64,000 nucleotides of DNA from Aplidium turbinatum (taxonomy: Eukaryota; Chordata; Ascidiacea; Aplousobranchia; Polyclinidae): positions 16,502,251-16,566,250 of the forward strand of contig OU964931.1 of NCBI GenBank assembly GCA_918807975.1, read 5' to 3'. The position numbers were made by a program, and so were the translations under genes. The notes beneath the pieces were generated by a model that searched no databases, was not told the DNA's origin, and worked only from the letters and a program-made list of their open reading frames with translations. Shown in pieces: positions 24,480-38,500 of this stretch. Every line of letters starts with the position of its first letter. Within the stretch, counting starts at the first letter, position 1.

Positions 24480-26582
24480 ACTAAAACTTTTTTTTAATAA
24501 CAAAGCTTGGCTTTTTTGCGAAGGGGAGTCTCTTGCTGCAGTGAATAATTTGACAACGAAACGAAATACATTGCAACGAAATCTAGCTTGGCAATGTTTT
24601 GTCTCCAGTTAGCAATTTACTTATGGCTACATCTTTTCAACAAACAGAAACAAGCACATGGTTTAACGTTAAAACTGCGTCAGTCTATGACAAATCAACG
24701 TACAAATTCCGCTTTCGAAATTAAACAGACCTAAGAAAAAATCAAACACGAAAGACTCCTATTTGCAATATACGACGAAAGAACATGAAAAAGTAAAACT
24801 TTCTACATCGATGAAACAATTGCAGACATTGAAGCAGTACAAACGTAATGCCAATAAAAAAATTTAGTCTGCAGATTTGCTGCATTCCCTTTCAAAACTC
24901 ACATAAACGGATCAGAATGTCGAAGTTTAATCGTCCTTAAAATAGTTCCTTACTGTGAAAAAAAAATCCTTTACTTACTGAAGTTTAGTTGAATACCAAA
25001 TCGAAACCCTCACATGACAAAGTTATCAATCACTGTTAACGATGTGACAACACAACCAATGCAAAAAACAGCTGATTTGCTGCTTGGGTGATGACATGCG
25101 CGCTTCTTACGCAGCTACCCTGCGAAAGAACAAGTTTGTTCTTTAGGAAGGTTAAAAATGTCCAATTATTCGTTAATTCAACGTTGGTTGACATCAAACA
25201 AAAACAAACAACTTTTGAAACAATTGTTAGAAGCTGCAAAACTCTTAATAACAGTTGCAGTTCGTCCAAAACTGCATTCCCTGGTGACCCAAAACAACCC
25301 AAAGTTTGCCTCAAATACACCCAGAGTAACAGTTGGGCGCAGTTTGACTTTTACTAAGGCTCAGAGAACACAAAGTTGTTTCCGAGCAGATACAAGCTGT
25401 TTTTTGTATATAAAAGTTAATTAGCTTTAGAGTAGCTTAGTTACGTACCTTTAAGTTCAGTATAACAGTTGGTAGCCTTCATTTGCTGTGCCACTGCAAT
25501 TAGGCAAAGCGAGAAATATGATTGCAATAACTTTTACCAAGACGTAATAATGTTGCTTGCAGGTTTACATGAGAAGCGAAAACTGGTTCCGCCATGCACC
25601 ACATAACACTGTTGACCTTAATATTTGTTCAAAATTAAAAAGCCTAGTTTTCCCCTAAAGCATCCTGTACTTGTCATCGCATCCTTAATTAATATCAGAT
25701 TAAAGATTGCAAAAGTCTTCTTTACGTAGAAACAACATGCGACAAGTATCTGCCAGCCAACAACTAGCGTCAGCACATGACTACATGCCTCGAAAGAAAT
25801 GGAACTGATCAGTTTCACTTTTTTTTAAACACTGCTCAAATCGTCTACAGACGTTGAATCAGTGTAAAAAAATGATTGCTTTGATGTGTGGCTCTGGAAC
25901 TTGGTAGCATAACAGCGTTTTTAAACGTTTATGCCACGTGAAAGAGTTGGGTTTAATCAGCAATGTTGGATAGGTAGTAGTTCAAATCGAATGATAATTG
26001 CTTGCATCAAAATATCTCGGCCGGAAAATCAACTTTTTTATATTAATTTAACCTCTCCAAACGTTAAATTAATGTAAAAAGGTAATGATCTGCTGGCTGG
26101 GGCACAACAGAATGAAGAAAATTACACCATTTCAACGTTGTACCAATGGCAAAACTGAAGTAAAGAAATAAAAACTGGCGCGTGACATGATCCATGATTG
26201 AAACAAGACCAACGAACGAAATGCAATTCACGTCAAGTCTTTGATTTGAGCCCTTGTCACGTGACTTGCCCTCGAGCTGGGATTGGTTGACAGTGCACTC
26301 ACAGTGTCTTTAAAATAGTGACGTCACTTTGAAAAGTCTGCTTTCGACGAGCAATCATGAAGTCGTAATAATCCTCGCTTTCCAACTGCAGTGTTGCCAT
26401 TTTTCTTTAAAAAAAATAATTACTTTGAACTACAGAAACAAAGCAACTTTTTCACCGGTAGAGCTGCTTTGCACCTACAAATGTCTTCCCCACACCACAA
26501 ACAGCGCGACCAATGAAATAGGAAGGAGGTCTTCAAGAAGCGCCATAACGAAAATTGCAACGAGTCTCTTTTAAATTTTTTG
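24480..26582. other. Intergenic stretch downstream of LARP1
   Basis: Nothing gene-like was recognised. Copies of the short ACGTTGAATCAATGTAAA motif lie near 25848 and 26047. The two overlapping open frames around 25090-25420 have low-complexity composition and no recognised domain. Confidence 0.4.
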
Positions 26583-29500
26583 TCAGTACTTCTTGTCAAC
26601 CTTAACTGTCCTATCAACACTTTTTGATTTATTGGTAGAAGAGTCTCCTGGATACGTTCTGGTCGGACATCCGCTGGATCCAGGCACCATGGAAGAGGAT
26701 CCAGAGCTGTGGGCGTCTTCTTGGGCAGGTGGCTGCGGATAAAAAGTGTTCATCAATATCATAAGCGATTACTTGTTAAATTTTCTGCATACAATTTTCG
26801 CCTTAGAAAAATTTCAGAGCAATGTTGTTTCACACTTGGCTACTGTTGTGTTTGAACAGAGAGGTGAAGCTGCGGTACGTGTAAATATTTACGAAATAGC
26901 GAAGCGAAGACAGACACTATCATAAAACAACATGTCCATACCAACACCCTGAAGTCTTCGAGTCTCTTAAACTTTTCCAACCACGTCTTGATGCAGGGAT
27001 CGACTGGGTCTCGAGTGTGCTTGGAATATTTGAGGTATGCCCAGAACTTCTCCAAGCCGTAGAGTTGTCCTAGAATTGCAAAGCAACAAAGTTTGTATCT
27101 TCTTGTTGCAGAAAAGAGTGAAAAGCAGAAAAAAAAAAAAGAAAAAAAAAAAGAGACCTATTGCAGTTGGATGGGCACTGACTGGTACATTATGAAGATA
27201 AGAACAGATTTTAAGGAGGATATGCAAAGACGGATGAGAGGTATATTACCATGGTGAAGATGCCAAACGTGGAGCCTGCTAAGAGGTGGGGGTTAAGATG
27301 ACATGGGTGAATGCTACGATAGCCAGATGAAGACTGGATGATGATGATCAGGAATGTAGTTTTTTTTTTAAGAGAATGATGAGGAAAAATTAGGAAAAAC
27401 GAGATTGTGAGAGAGATTCGTGCCGTCAGGTGAAGAATCGTCATCAATGGCGAGGAGCGATTTGAAGCGAAACTGGTGCAAAACAAATCTTTTCATTTGC
27501 AAACAGCCAGGGTAATACACCAAACAAATGCCTTGAAATCAATGGCGTAGTGAACGACATTGTGAGCCATACAATCAGACCAATTCACTTGAAGATCGTA
27601 GGCGAACGATGTCGTCTTATAAGTCTGTGAACCGCACTTTGATCAGCCTATCATAAACGAAACTACCTTCGCTATAATCCCTTTTAACAGCCTCCTGAAA
27701 GTCATGGAAGAGCTCCGATCTGTAGCGCTTTTCGAGACCATAGCTGTAGAAGCGGAAGACACACTCCAAGCCGTATCTGAAACGCACATCGTTTTGTTGT
27801 CGCAGGTCGCAAAGCAATTATTTCTTTGGATAGAGCAAAATCATTCAACGTTTATGGCAAACTGATCGATATTAACGTTGTTTTACCTATATCCCTGTTT
27901 TCCATCTTCTAGAGCAAGTTGTTTGAACTCTTCGTACATCCTTTTGTTGAAGTTATCACGAAGGAAAAACGACCAAAATCGGAAGAGAGTGTTCATCTCT
28001 TGAGACTGACCGATTCCAGCTCTTTCACGCTCTGTAAGGGAATTGACACCAAATAATCAGATATGAAACCCAACAAGAACAGTGTCATCTTTTTAGATTG
28101 ATCTTATACCTGGAACATGTACATAAACAACTCTACGGGGCAAAAACTAGCAAAAATATTACAATAAAACTGAAATAATAGAAAAAAAAACATCATTCTG
28201 AACCACCAACCACTGACCTTTGAGACACCTGCTGTGGTATTTCCCGTACGCTTGTTGAGTGTAGCCGCTCTTCTTCAACAGCGAGTGAGAAGGATGTTCG
28301 AACTTGGGAAAGGTAACTGGTGTTGTGCCAGCGGCTGAGTGCAGGCTTCCTTCGGGCGTTGGACCGGCCCCGCGGTCACTGCAAAATCGATGCGTCACTC
28401 ATTAACGGGAAAGCAAGTAGTCCACTTATCAGATGACACTCGGCACACAAAATGAGAAAAAGCTGTATCCAAGAAAGCAAACTCCGTCATCTTTACATTT
28501 ATTCCACGTTCGCAGACGTTGAGTCAATGTAAAAATGACGGATTTCGCTGTCTGGTTTGTTGTTGGACGCCGAGGCAACGAGCCAGTTTTGTCAACTATA
28601 CCCAGGGTTGATCGGTTTTAACCGGGCGGTTAAAACCTGGTTTAAACCGGGCAGTTTTGACCACCTAATGCTGGTCAAAACCCCTTTAGTGTATGAATCA
28701 AGTTGCTTTTCAATTGAATTAAAAGTATTACCCTCCATGTTTAGTAATGAAGTTCAACTATATTTTGTTTTGATCAACAATAACCTAAATGCTGGATTTG
28801 GAACAAAAGTATTCAATTTATCTGTTTATTTTTGATATTTCAATCAGTTGGTTATTTTAATTATTGAGAAAATTCAAATTCTAAAAATAAGTTTCTGATG
28901 AACCAAAAAATGCTTGGTAGAACGATGAACAATTTGCACAGCCAACTGAAGTACAAGAATTTATTCCAACAAATTTTGTTTTTATGAAAAACATTTGCCA
29001 TCAAATTTTATCCAGTTAAAATAAAACAATGCAAATGCATATTCTAAGATGCCTTAAAAATTAAAGACAGGATAGTTTATGATTCGTTCTTTGAAGCAAA
29101 GTACACGTCAAGCCAAGAAAGGATTATGGGAAAAGGAACAAGTTGTGATGCCTTATACCTATCTACTTTATGTAGAACTGACAGGTCGGCATTGGCGGCC
29201 GTTAATGAAAGTTAAGGCGCCATGGCCGCCAGCTATTTCAAGGCCTGCATATCAAAATGGTCACAACTTACAACTGCTTAATATTTCCTAAATAGCCCAT
29301 AGCCCAGGTAGCCGACCATTCACTACATAAAAATATTTTTCTGGGTTTTGACCGGTTAAAACCAGGTTTTGACCACTTAGAGATCAACCCTGACTATACC
29401 ACCATAACATGATAGATGTACGGTACGCGTTGCGTTCAAAACAACCATGAATTTCCATTTTGCAACGTTGTAACGTCACCAGATGATCTATCTTCGGCCG

Positions 29501-32500
29501 CTGGTGAGGCAGAGAAAGCTGTGGAAACACTTTCCAATAACACGTGGCGCAATCATTCCAAAAACACGCAGGGAGCTAAGTAGCCTCATGATGAGGTAGC
29601 ACAGGTCTGTTGAAACTCACCTAACTATTGAAGGCGTCCCTGACCTTGACCTATGCTCCCTGATGTCCATCACCCATCCCACGTGCCTTTCCTCGGGCGG
29701 GTGGCTGCTGTGACGTGTTTTCCGTTTACGTGGAGTCTGAAACAAAAGAGGAGTTGTAAATGCAGCGAAAAACGTAAATTTCATTGCTTCTTTGCGCGGA
29801 GTGAAAAAAAATGTTTCGAAAAAATAAAGTTCAATTTTGTTTCAGGTTTGACAGAGAAAACTGTCGACCGCATTTTTACCTGTGGGTCTGGGGCTCTGTT
29901 CTCCTTCACGACAGGATAGAACCTCGGAGCGGTCTTCGAGTCTTTGTGATGTGGAGTGCGGGGAGTGGATCTATGCGATCGCACGGACGGACTGGGGTGC
30001 TCTATATCGGTCGGCATTGATCGAGGCAGCCCTTCTGCAAAAACCAGCAAAAAATGAATATAAGAATTTTTTCACCAATTCCACATGCTGTGTTTCAACG
30101 TCGAAGCATCAAAGCAATATTTCTAATTTTCAAGGCACCAATGTTTGTTTCTTTTTTTATCTTTTTGTTCCCTATCTGCTTACCCACACTGGACTGATTT
30201 ATAACAATAAAGTTCTATTTGAATTGGCATTCACCGAGAAGGCCGACAAAGCTGCAAGTTCCAAAGAGAATTTGGGTTCAAAAGTTTGATGGGTTTTGTT
30301 CAGTCGCTTAAAGAAGAATATTCACCTTTTGTTTGTTTTTCTAACCGTCCTGGACCGGCTGACGACTTGACAGGTGGACCAGGCGGGGTGATCTGACTTT
30401 GGTCCACGGCCAGACGTTCTCCCTTCATGCCTTGGAAGTCCGCTTGACTGATCACGTTGAGAGTTGTGTATGGAGTTTTTGTGTCCTGCACGTAAACGAA
30501 AAAGTTAAACGATGCGAAAATGAACATAGACAATGAGAAAGCAACAAGCCATACGCGACCTTTAAGAAAAAAAATGCAAGTTCCTCGCATAAATTTTTGT
30601 ATCATGACTATAATTGACAAGCATTAAGTAATTTATTGACGCCATTTGTAGAAACTGAAGTCGGATTATCGGCTTACGAGGTCATTGCCAGTTGGCTGCA
30701 AGCAAATACCAAAATGATACGGCAAGCATAACTCTATATCACAACTGTATCCCAGTCTGGTCTCATTGCTTGAGTTGAGACTGTTAGCACATTCTAGTGG
30801 AGATTTACTCAACCCCGTCCAAACAATCTAAGACTTAAATATCAGAAGAATCTAATCGTTTGAACAAAAAATTGCATTTTCATCATCAAAACCAGCCTCA
30901 ATTTGATCAAGTTTATCATAAAGAGGACGCTGAAAGATCACTAACATTTGATTCCAGTTCAATGTCATCCTCATCCCAGGAGTCCCACAAGGCCTGCTCG
31001 TAATAGTACAACCCATCGTTGATGACTGTTGCCAAGTCTTGTGTCATCTTGGTCCGAGAAGTAAAAGTCCCGGTGCGGTCTCCTCCAGGATGTTTCCGGA
31101 ACGCAGGAGGAGTCTGGATGAAAATAATTTCCACAGTTTACACCAAAATATCATCTCATGGAGTGTGATCCTGAGAATTTCAACCAAACTAAGTCGGGCA
31201 ATTTTGAAAAAAAGATTTGAAAGCTACTGATCGAGATAATCAAATAATATATTTTACCATTGAAAGAAGAGAGCATTACCTTCGTAAAAATACAAAAATT
31301 TCCAGAAAAAAGATTAATAAGCTGCAAAATAATTTCCAAAATACTATGCTTGTACTTGTGTGACGATGATGATTTTTCGGATGTCAGCATCCGTGACATC
31401 ATCTTCAGAGTCGGAGTCGTATTTGACGAAGCTCTTCTTGACCAGATTTAGTTCATGCATCTCATCGTCGAACATAAAGTCCAATTCCTCTCGAGTGTCT
31501 TCTTTTTTCGCTTCACATGGCGATGCTTTGTCTGGAAAAGCACCAAGGAAAGATATGAAATGACTTGAAGTCCAAAAAAAAACACATCACGCATGGGTGA
31601 CGTCACACAATCATGAAACCTTGGCTCGATGCCCAGCACGGTGAAATACTATTTTCCAACTGTGAACGATACGTTTTCATTTACTGTAAAAGGGGTTTCA
31701 GCAACTACAAAAAAAATCAATCTTGAACGTAGTTGGGACTTTTTTGTTAAGATTGAGCGCACAATTCTAAAGTATAATTAATAAATGTGAACAATATAGG
31801 TTTGTTTCTTGAAAAGTGTTCGGTGACTAACCACCGCCAGGCTCCAGCTAAGGGCGCTTACCATTTAAACTTTCAGAATCTTTTGCTTTCTCGGGTGCAG
31901 GAGATTGTCCAGATTTGTCCGCTTTATGAGACTGCGTAAAAATAAATCGCTGGTAATGAGAAGCTCACGTTTTGTAAAAATGGAATCACAACAAGCTGGC
32001 TTGAAATGAAGAGCCAGCCGAAACAAAAGGATGTGCAGATGAGCACGAGCTTTGAAAAAGTCCAACAAATTTTTTTAACCACTGAAAGGACAAACCGCTA
32101 CGATAAAGACTCGTCCCTTTCCAAGATCCGAAGTCTGGCAAATAGTGGAATAAGGGTGCGTTACCTTCTTCACTCGGCTGGATTTGTGTTTGACCTCAGT
32201 CCACCAATCAGAGTCGCCCTCATGCTCGTTTGAACCCAATCCGGTTTGAACTGGTTCTTTGGTTGATTCGGCAATGAGCTCATTCGTTGTTGTCTCTTCC
32301 AGAGGAGTGGATCGATCCCGATCTTCAACGGTTTCTGTTTCCTGCTCGCCAGCGCTCTTCTCCATCCTGGGTATCGCTGAAGACGAGAAGTTATTTGCAG
32401 ATTAAAGTATTTTCTTAAGACATGCTAAAATAATTTGATGATTGTTTTGTCATAGGCTATATTTTATAGACACAGGCGTGCCAACTACGGCACCAGTCCC

Positions 32501-35500
32501 ATCAGCGTTACTTTGCGCATGAAATGCAGTTTGTAAAACATAAAAGAAACATGTTTCTTGGCAACTTTCATATTTTTCGCCCTACCCGATTCTTCGGAGT
32601 CTTTTGCATCTGGCGGCGCTGGAATGAAAGGTTTACCGGGAACAAAAACAGGAGCATCCACCCATTTCCACAACTCGGATTGAGCGACAGTTTTCTCATT
32701 GACTTCTTCTCTAACTGGAGGAGGATTATAAGCATCATCCAATGATCTGTGGCGGAGTCCTTGAGTAGGAGGATGGCTAAATTCTTCTGACGTGGTGGAA
32801 GTCGGGCTTAAGCTGACAATAACTGGAGCATGAGTGCTGGATGGGGATGTACAAGCTCCAGGGATGGGCATCCCGGACTTTTCATCTTCATTGTTGTCGT
32901 GAATAACCCACTTTTGTGGATTGTCTTTGCACCTGACCTTCTGTCCAATGACTTCCAGCATTGCACTGGCTTTCAAAGCCTGCAATCACAACCATTCAGA
33001 TGAAAAACAAACATTAACAGAATATCACCAAGGAGGAGGGTCATGTAACTTCATTAACAGAACATACCAAGATGGAAAGTCATGTAACTTCATTCTTTGA
33101 TTGATAGCATAGATAAACCCAAAATCACACATCGGGGAGCACAAAATTAGTCACTATAAAGATTTTTTAATGTAAACTTAGCGTTAAACTTACAAAGATG
33201 TACCGCACCAATATTTTCGCCGATATCGATATATCGGTACATCTCTACAAAGATGATCTTTAATTTAACTACCTCTGAAGTGAGTTTACACCGTTTAAAG
33301 TATAAAAATTAGTCCAATGCAGAAGGCTTGCTGTTCAGTCATTATTTTAAACCACGCAACGAATTTCACGTGGCTGAATGCTTGATGGGAAGCAGAGTAT
33401 AATCATCATATAAATAGAATAAAACTTTCAGCCAATCTAAAATGAACTCTGCTGCAGCCAGTTCAATCCAGTAAAAGACTGTAAAGAGGTTGTGTTGATT
33501 CATTAAGCTAAATAAACAACTTTTGTTGTCACTTTCCAGCTGTGCGTTACCTCATATATTACGTTGAGATCGGTGGTGAGGGCTTGTACTCGCTGAAAGC
33601 TTGCGATGAAGGTCAGAGGAAGAAAGCCTTCTTTGTCCATCTGATGGTGAGACAAAGACACAGATTATAAAGCTCTTCAGTGAGTGGATGTCACCACGCA
33701 AGTCAAGAGGAAAGAAGCTTAGCTTGCACTTCAGAATATAAAACTCTTCACATCATAAGAGCAGGTTCGCAATTTCATGCGATAAGTTATGACGAGTGTA
33801 GAAAGACAGGTGCTTTCATTGACCGTTTCCGATCCAAAAAAGGACTTTAAAACAAAAGTAAAAAAGGCAAAATCCTGTCAAAACAGAAAAATATTCTTGC
33901 GATGCAAAAGTATTAGTACAATTTTTTTTCTTTCATTGGTTTTGTTTTCGCGTCAATAAGGATTGTGTTTCTTCACCACTCTCTGTGTAAGAGATTTTCA
34001 TTCCTTACCGTACCATTAGTTCTACCAGAAAAAAAAAACGCTTTACAACGTTAAAACGACACGATACAAAATAATTTGTAATTTGGTTGAAGACTCACTT
34101 TTCTCCGCAAGAAAAAGTCCCGTTCCAAATTCTCAAGACTGAAGTAATATTCTCTGCAAAAGCAAAATAGCTTTGAAAAAACATTCTTGTGCATTACGTC
34201 GATAGCTAAAACAATACCGGGGCGTCTGCAGTTAGAATTGAAATGCTGTAGATTGAAATACAACGCGGTGCTGCATGTTTAACAGTTTATTTCAGGAAGC
34301 GCCACAGTCGTTGGGATCAAATTACTGAAGTTAGTTTGAAAAACGTAATCAAAACGCTTGTGGTTGGAAAATAAGAGATTCGCTTTTTCAGTCGCTGAGT
34401 TACAATCAGCTTTGTACACTGTACAGACTCGAGGCTGGAAGCGTTACGCAAGTATTTATGAAACATTTTACATGGTCACAAAAAGGTGTTTTAGTTATTT
34501 TGCAACAAAGCTAAGTGAACAATAACAGTCCGTTTCAAACGAGGAATATCAAAAGATACGTGACTTCTGACGCGAAGCACGGTGAAAATAAAGCACGCAT
34601 TGTGAGAGGCACAAAACAGCAAAAACTTTCGTACATTTGCCATTTGATGTAGTCAATGTTGGGAATATAGGGTTCGTTTTGCACATAAACTTGCATGCCA
34701 TCCTCAACCAAAGTCGCAGGAGCCAAAAGATCTACATTGATGGGAGCAATGGGATCAAACACCACCAGAGTATGAGGAGGAAGAGCAGCATCCTCTCTCA
34801 GGTATCCTTTTTCTGTGAAAAGAAAAAAAACAAAACATCACAAAGGAAAGCTTGTGATCAACTCGCGATTATTGCTTGGCTGTGTGTTAGTCAATGGGAG
34901 TTGGAACCTGGTTAGACTACTCGTCAATCAAACGAAAAGGCGGCAAACACACAATAAGATGAAACGCGTGTATATTAAAAGCTCACACCAGTGAAGCCAA
35001 GATGCATGGCGATGCAGCCGCACTGTTAATATGGAGCAAAAGTGTTATGTTTCAACTAGCACACTGTTTTTTTTTTTTTTCAACCAAAGGCTTCTTTTTT
35101 CGTATAAGAGTTTTTCTCTGACTTGTTAATGAGCTTCGTTTCGCCCTTTATTTGTAATTGAACTCGGCCAATCACAGAAGGGACAACGTGAAGGTGCTCA
35201 TCATCCCATCCCAAGCAAAGGCAAATGGGGGGCGATAAGCTACAACTTTGCAAATGACCCGCAGGTTTTGACATAGCAGTGCAGAAGACATCAGAATTTT
35301 CACAATGAATGCAAACGTTTGAATTTTTGCAGCTAGCTAAAGAAGATAAAAGTACAAGCTTACCAGATCGTCCACGGGAGCTTCCTCGAAACGACCCCCG
35401 GCCCCTGCCACGTCCCCTTCCTCTTCCACGACCCCCTCGCCGACTGTGGTAATCTCGTTCTGAACGTGGACTATTATTCCACCGCCTCTGTGACCATTCC

Positions 35501-38500
35501 GCATCGCCTGCAACCAAATTACTGTCACAACTGACCTAAGTCTTAACCAGCAACCAAAACCTTTGATTTTACAAACAACTACAAAAACTACTATTATAGA
35601 CTACCACAAACATTTTATATTACAATATGAAAGACTTTTACAAACGAGTTACAAACAACCATCACACAAACCGTTATTTGCATGTCGAGGGGGTACTCTG
35701 CTGCTCTTGGGTGACGTTGATCGGGTACGACCGCCTCTGGTGCCCCCTCTCTTTGAGCGAACATCAACAGCCATTGGCAACCAACGTGGTTTTCCTAGGA
35801 CAAACAAAAGACAAGTTAGTAGGCTATGCTTTGCAACAACACTTTAAACCACAAGCAAAACGTTTGACGGTTAATACTGGTTAACCGTCATGGCAACTGA
35901 AAGCCGTTAGCTTGAAAAGTGAATCCAAAAACGCTTTATGATCTAAATTCATTGTCTATTTGTTTTTCTTTGAAGCGACACAGATTATTTTAGACCGATC
36001 ATTTTTGGTGAACTTCGGGTACCTGCCATGTAAACTTGAAACCGTTAGCTTGAAGACTGAATCCAAAACATTTTATTGTGTTTTAAATGTATTGTTTTTA
36101 TTTTTTAACTGAGGTTCTTTGAAAGGGTATATTTCTTACAGACCGACCATGTTTAGGGAGCACCGCAGGTTAAAGTTAATCGTGCGTTTTTTTGCTTTTG
36201 CTCTGTGTTCCCATACAAAAAAGAAAAAGGGTGCTGTTTAACATTTTCAGATGTTTATAGGAGTGTTATTACATTGAGTCCTGGTACTTAAATTTTTTTC
36301 TGAGTGTAAAAACAAGAAAAAAATACGACGAAATTATGCAAGAGAGTAAAACTATCAGTAAAGCCTGCGGCCCATATCTGAGGATATATATATTTTCCCA
36401 TAATCAAATCTTTACAATAATAACTTTTAATAAGTTTGATTTATAATACAATTTAGTGTTTAAAAAGGCATAATCCACACCATTGATCCATGTCGTAAAT
36501 ACTACTTGAACAAAAAATGATTGCATTTTTTGTCCCTGAAATGTTCGCTATAACAGCATCAATATGCTTAGCAGCAGGTTAAGTAATACTTACCGATAGG
36601 AAGTGGAAGAAATCCTGGTAAGGTTTAACGGAATGGCCCGTTTCGGTGAGTCCGATCCCTATTCGGTGATTTTTTTCAATTTTTTTTTTAAATTATCGGG
36701 TACCGTAGCCTAATTATCATTGCCGTTTTAGGGTTAGAGGTAAGGAACTTACCGAATCGTACTCACCGAATAGTAGCAGACGCAAGGTTTAAAGCATTAC
36801 ATGGAGTTGTACGTGTAATGGGCTATAAATAGCTAAGATGACGGCCAAAAACAGAACTTGGATTGAAGACTTCTGAAGGTTAAATGTTGAAGTGTTCAGC
36901 TTCTTTTAGCTTATGACAGTTCTTTAGTTTTTATTGTCAAGGTTCGAGTATAAATGAAAAATATCGCTATTAACATGAGTTTTTCAATATCACCATTGAA
37001 AAACATGATGTATAACTGTATGACGTATGTGGATGCAAACGAATTTATGTTTGACACCTGTCATAGGATATTTCATTTTCTTGATCTGTATTTGGTTAAA
37101 TGTTTTTTTGTTGTTTTTTTTTTTGGCAAAATTAAGGCACATAATAACAGACTTATACAAAACCTCATTGTTCAACGACAGAAGTAAAACTATATCAGAA
37201 TCAGTTGACAATCTACAGTAATACTGTGCGTATGTATACACCAACCTAGCAACACAAAGTGCAATTCTGCGGAACGCAAAACTAGTTCATGTGTTAGAAG
37301 AGTAAAGTATTACGAGTTACTGGCAGATGAGACGTCAAACTTGTTTCTTTTTAGTAATTACCAAACTTCCTTTCGCACAGGTCGATGGAGGTCGCAACAG
37401 AAACGCGTAGAATTATTGTCAGTGTTCACTGTTCAAACACAGAGCTTTGAAAGAGATCATTAGGGAATAGCTAATCCACTACACACCGCAGTCTGTTACG
37501 TACAGTTACTGGTTGTACGCGCACAAAGCTTCGTTGCGAGTGACCAACTGACCGTGCACAGTACAGCCTTGTATGGCTAAGAGCCAAGCATAATTTCTGC
37601 TATGTTGCAGCCCGAACGCACCACTCGTTTTTTTTGTTGTAGTTCCGGCACGCGCGCAGTAATGGATTAACGCAGTGGTTCTCAAACTTTTTTTTGTTGC
37701 GACGCCTCTGAAAAAAATTTTTGGACTTGCGACGCACCAGCAAATAAAAGTAAATGAAGAAACTTATAGTTAAACTTTTGTTTATTGATACAACAACAAA
37801 AACCAATGCATATTATTTAATGTGACATGTGGGCTTGTTTGTTTTCACAAAGTTTATTGAATCTTGGGAGAATTTTTGAAATTGCCACCCGCATTTCTCT
37901 TTCACTGTATATTCGTGATCGATATTTGGTTTTATCACCGCCAAGACAGAAAATTTTGCTTCACATAAATACGACGTAGCGAATGGGATAATAATTTGCA
38001 GTGCTTTCTTTCACCAAACCTGGATAATCGTCATTCATTGAATTCAAAAATTTGCCGGATTTCCTACTATGAAAGGATCACGAATCCATTCGTAGTTTGA
38101 AAATTTTTTCTGGAAGTATTTTGCAAATTACGACTCGAGCTTGAACAAATGTAAATAAATATGCTTCGCAAATTTGAAGGGAAAAAAACGCACTTACAAC
38201 TTCAACTCTTCACTGTTTTCAAACTGAAATAACACCAAGACAAATGATTCAGAGTTTCCAATTTTTTTTTGAAGGATAAACATCCAATACTACGTCGGGG
38301 TATCAGCAGTGGCAAATTTTTTAGTTAATTGCGGTGTAATCCGCTAAGTGCATGGGACGCATGTGTCCCAGCGGTCCTCAAAGGGTTAACCTCATTTTTA
38401 TAATCTTAAACTGAGTTCAGCCAAGAAACGGAACTATTCTGCGACGCCCTTGGAAAAGTGAAACGACGCACCAGGGCGTCGCGACGCACAGTTTGAGAAC

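Noticed and set aside
25036-25424. Three overlapping open frames on both strands
   Set aside because: None has a recognised domain or convincing splice sites, and all overlap each other. Treated as chance frames.
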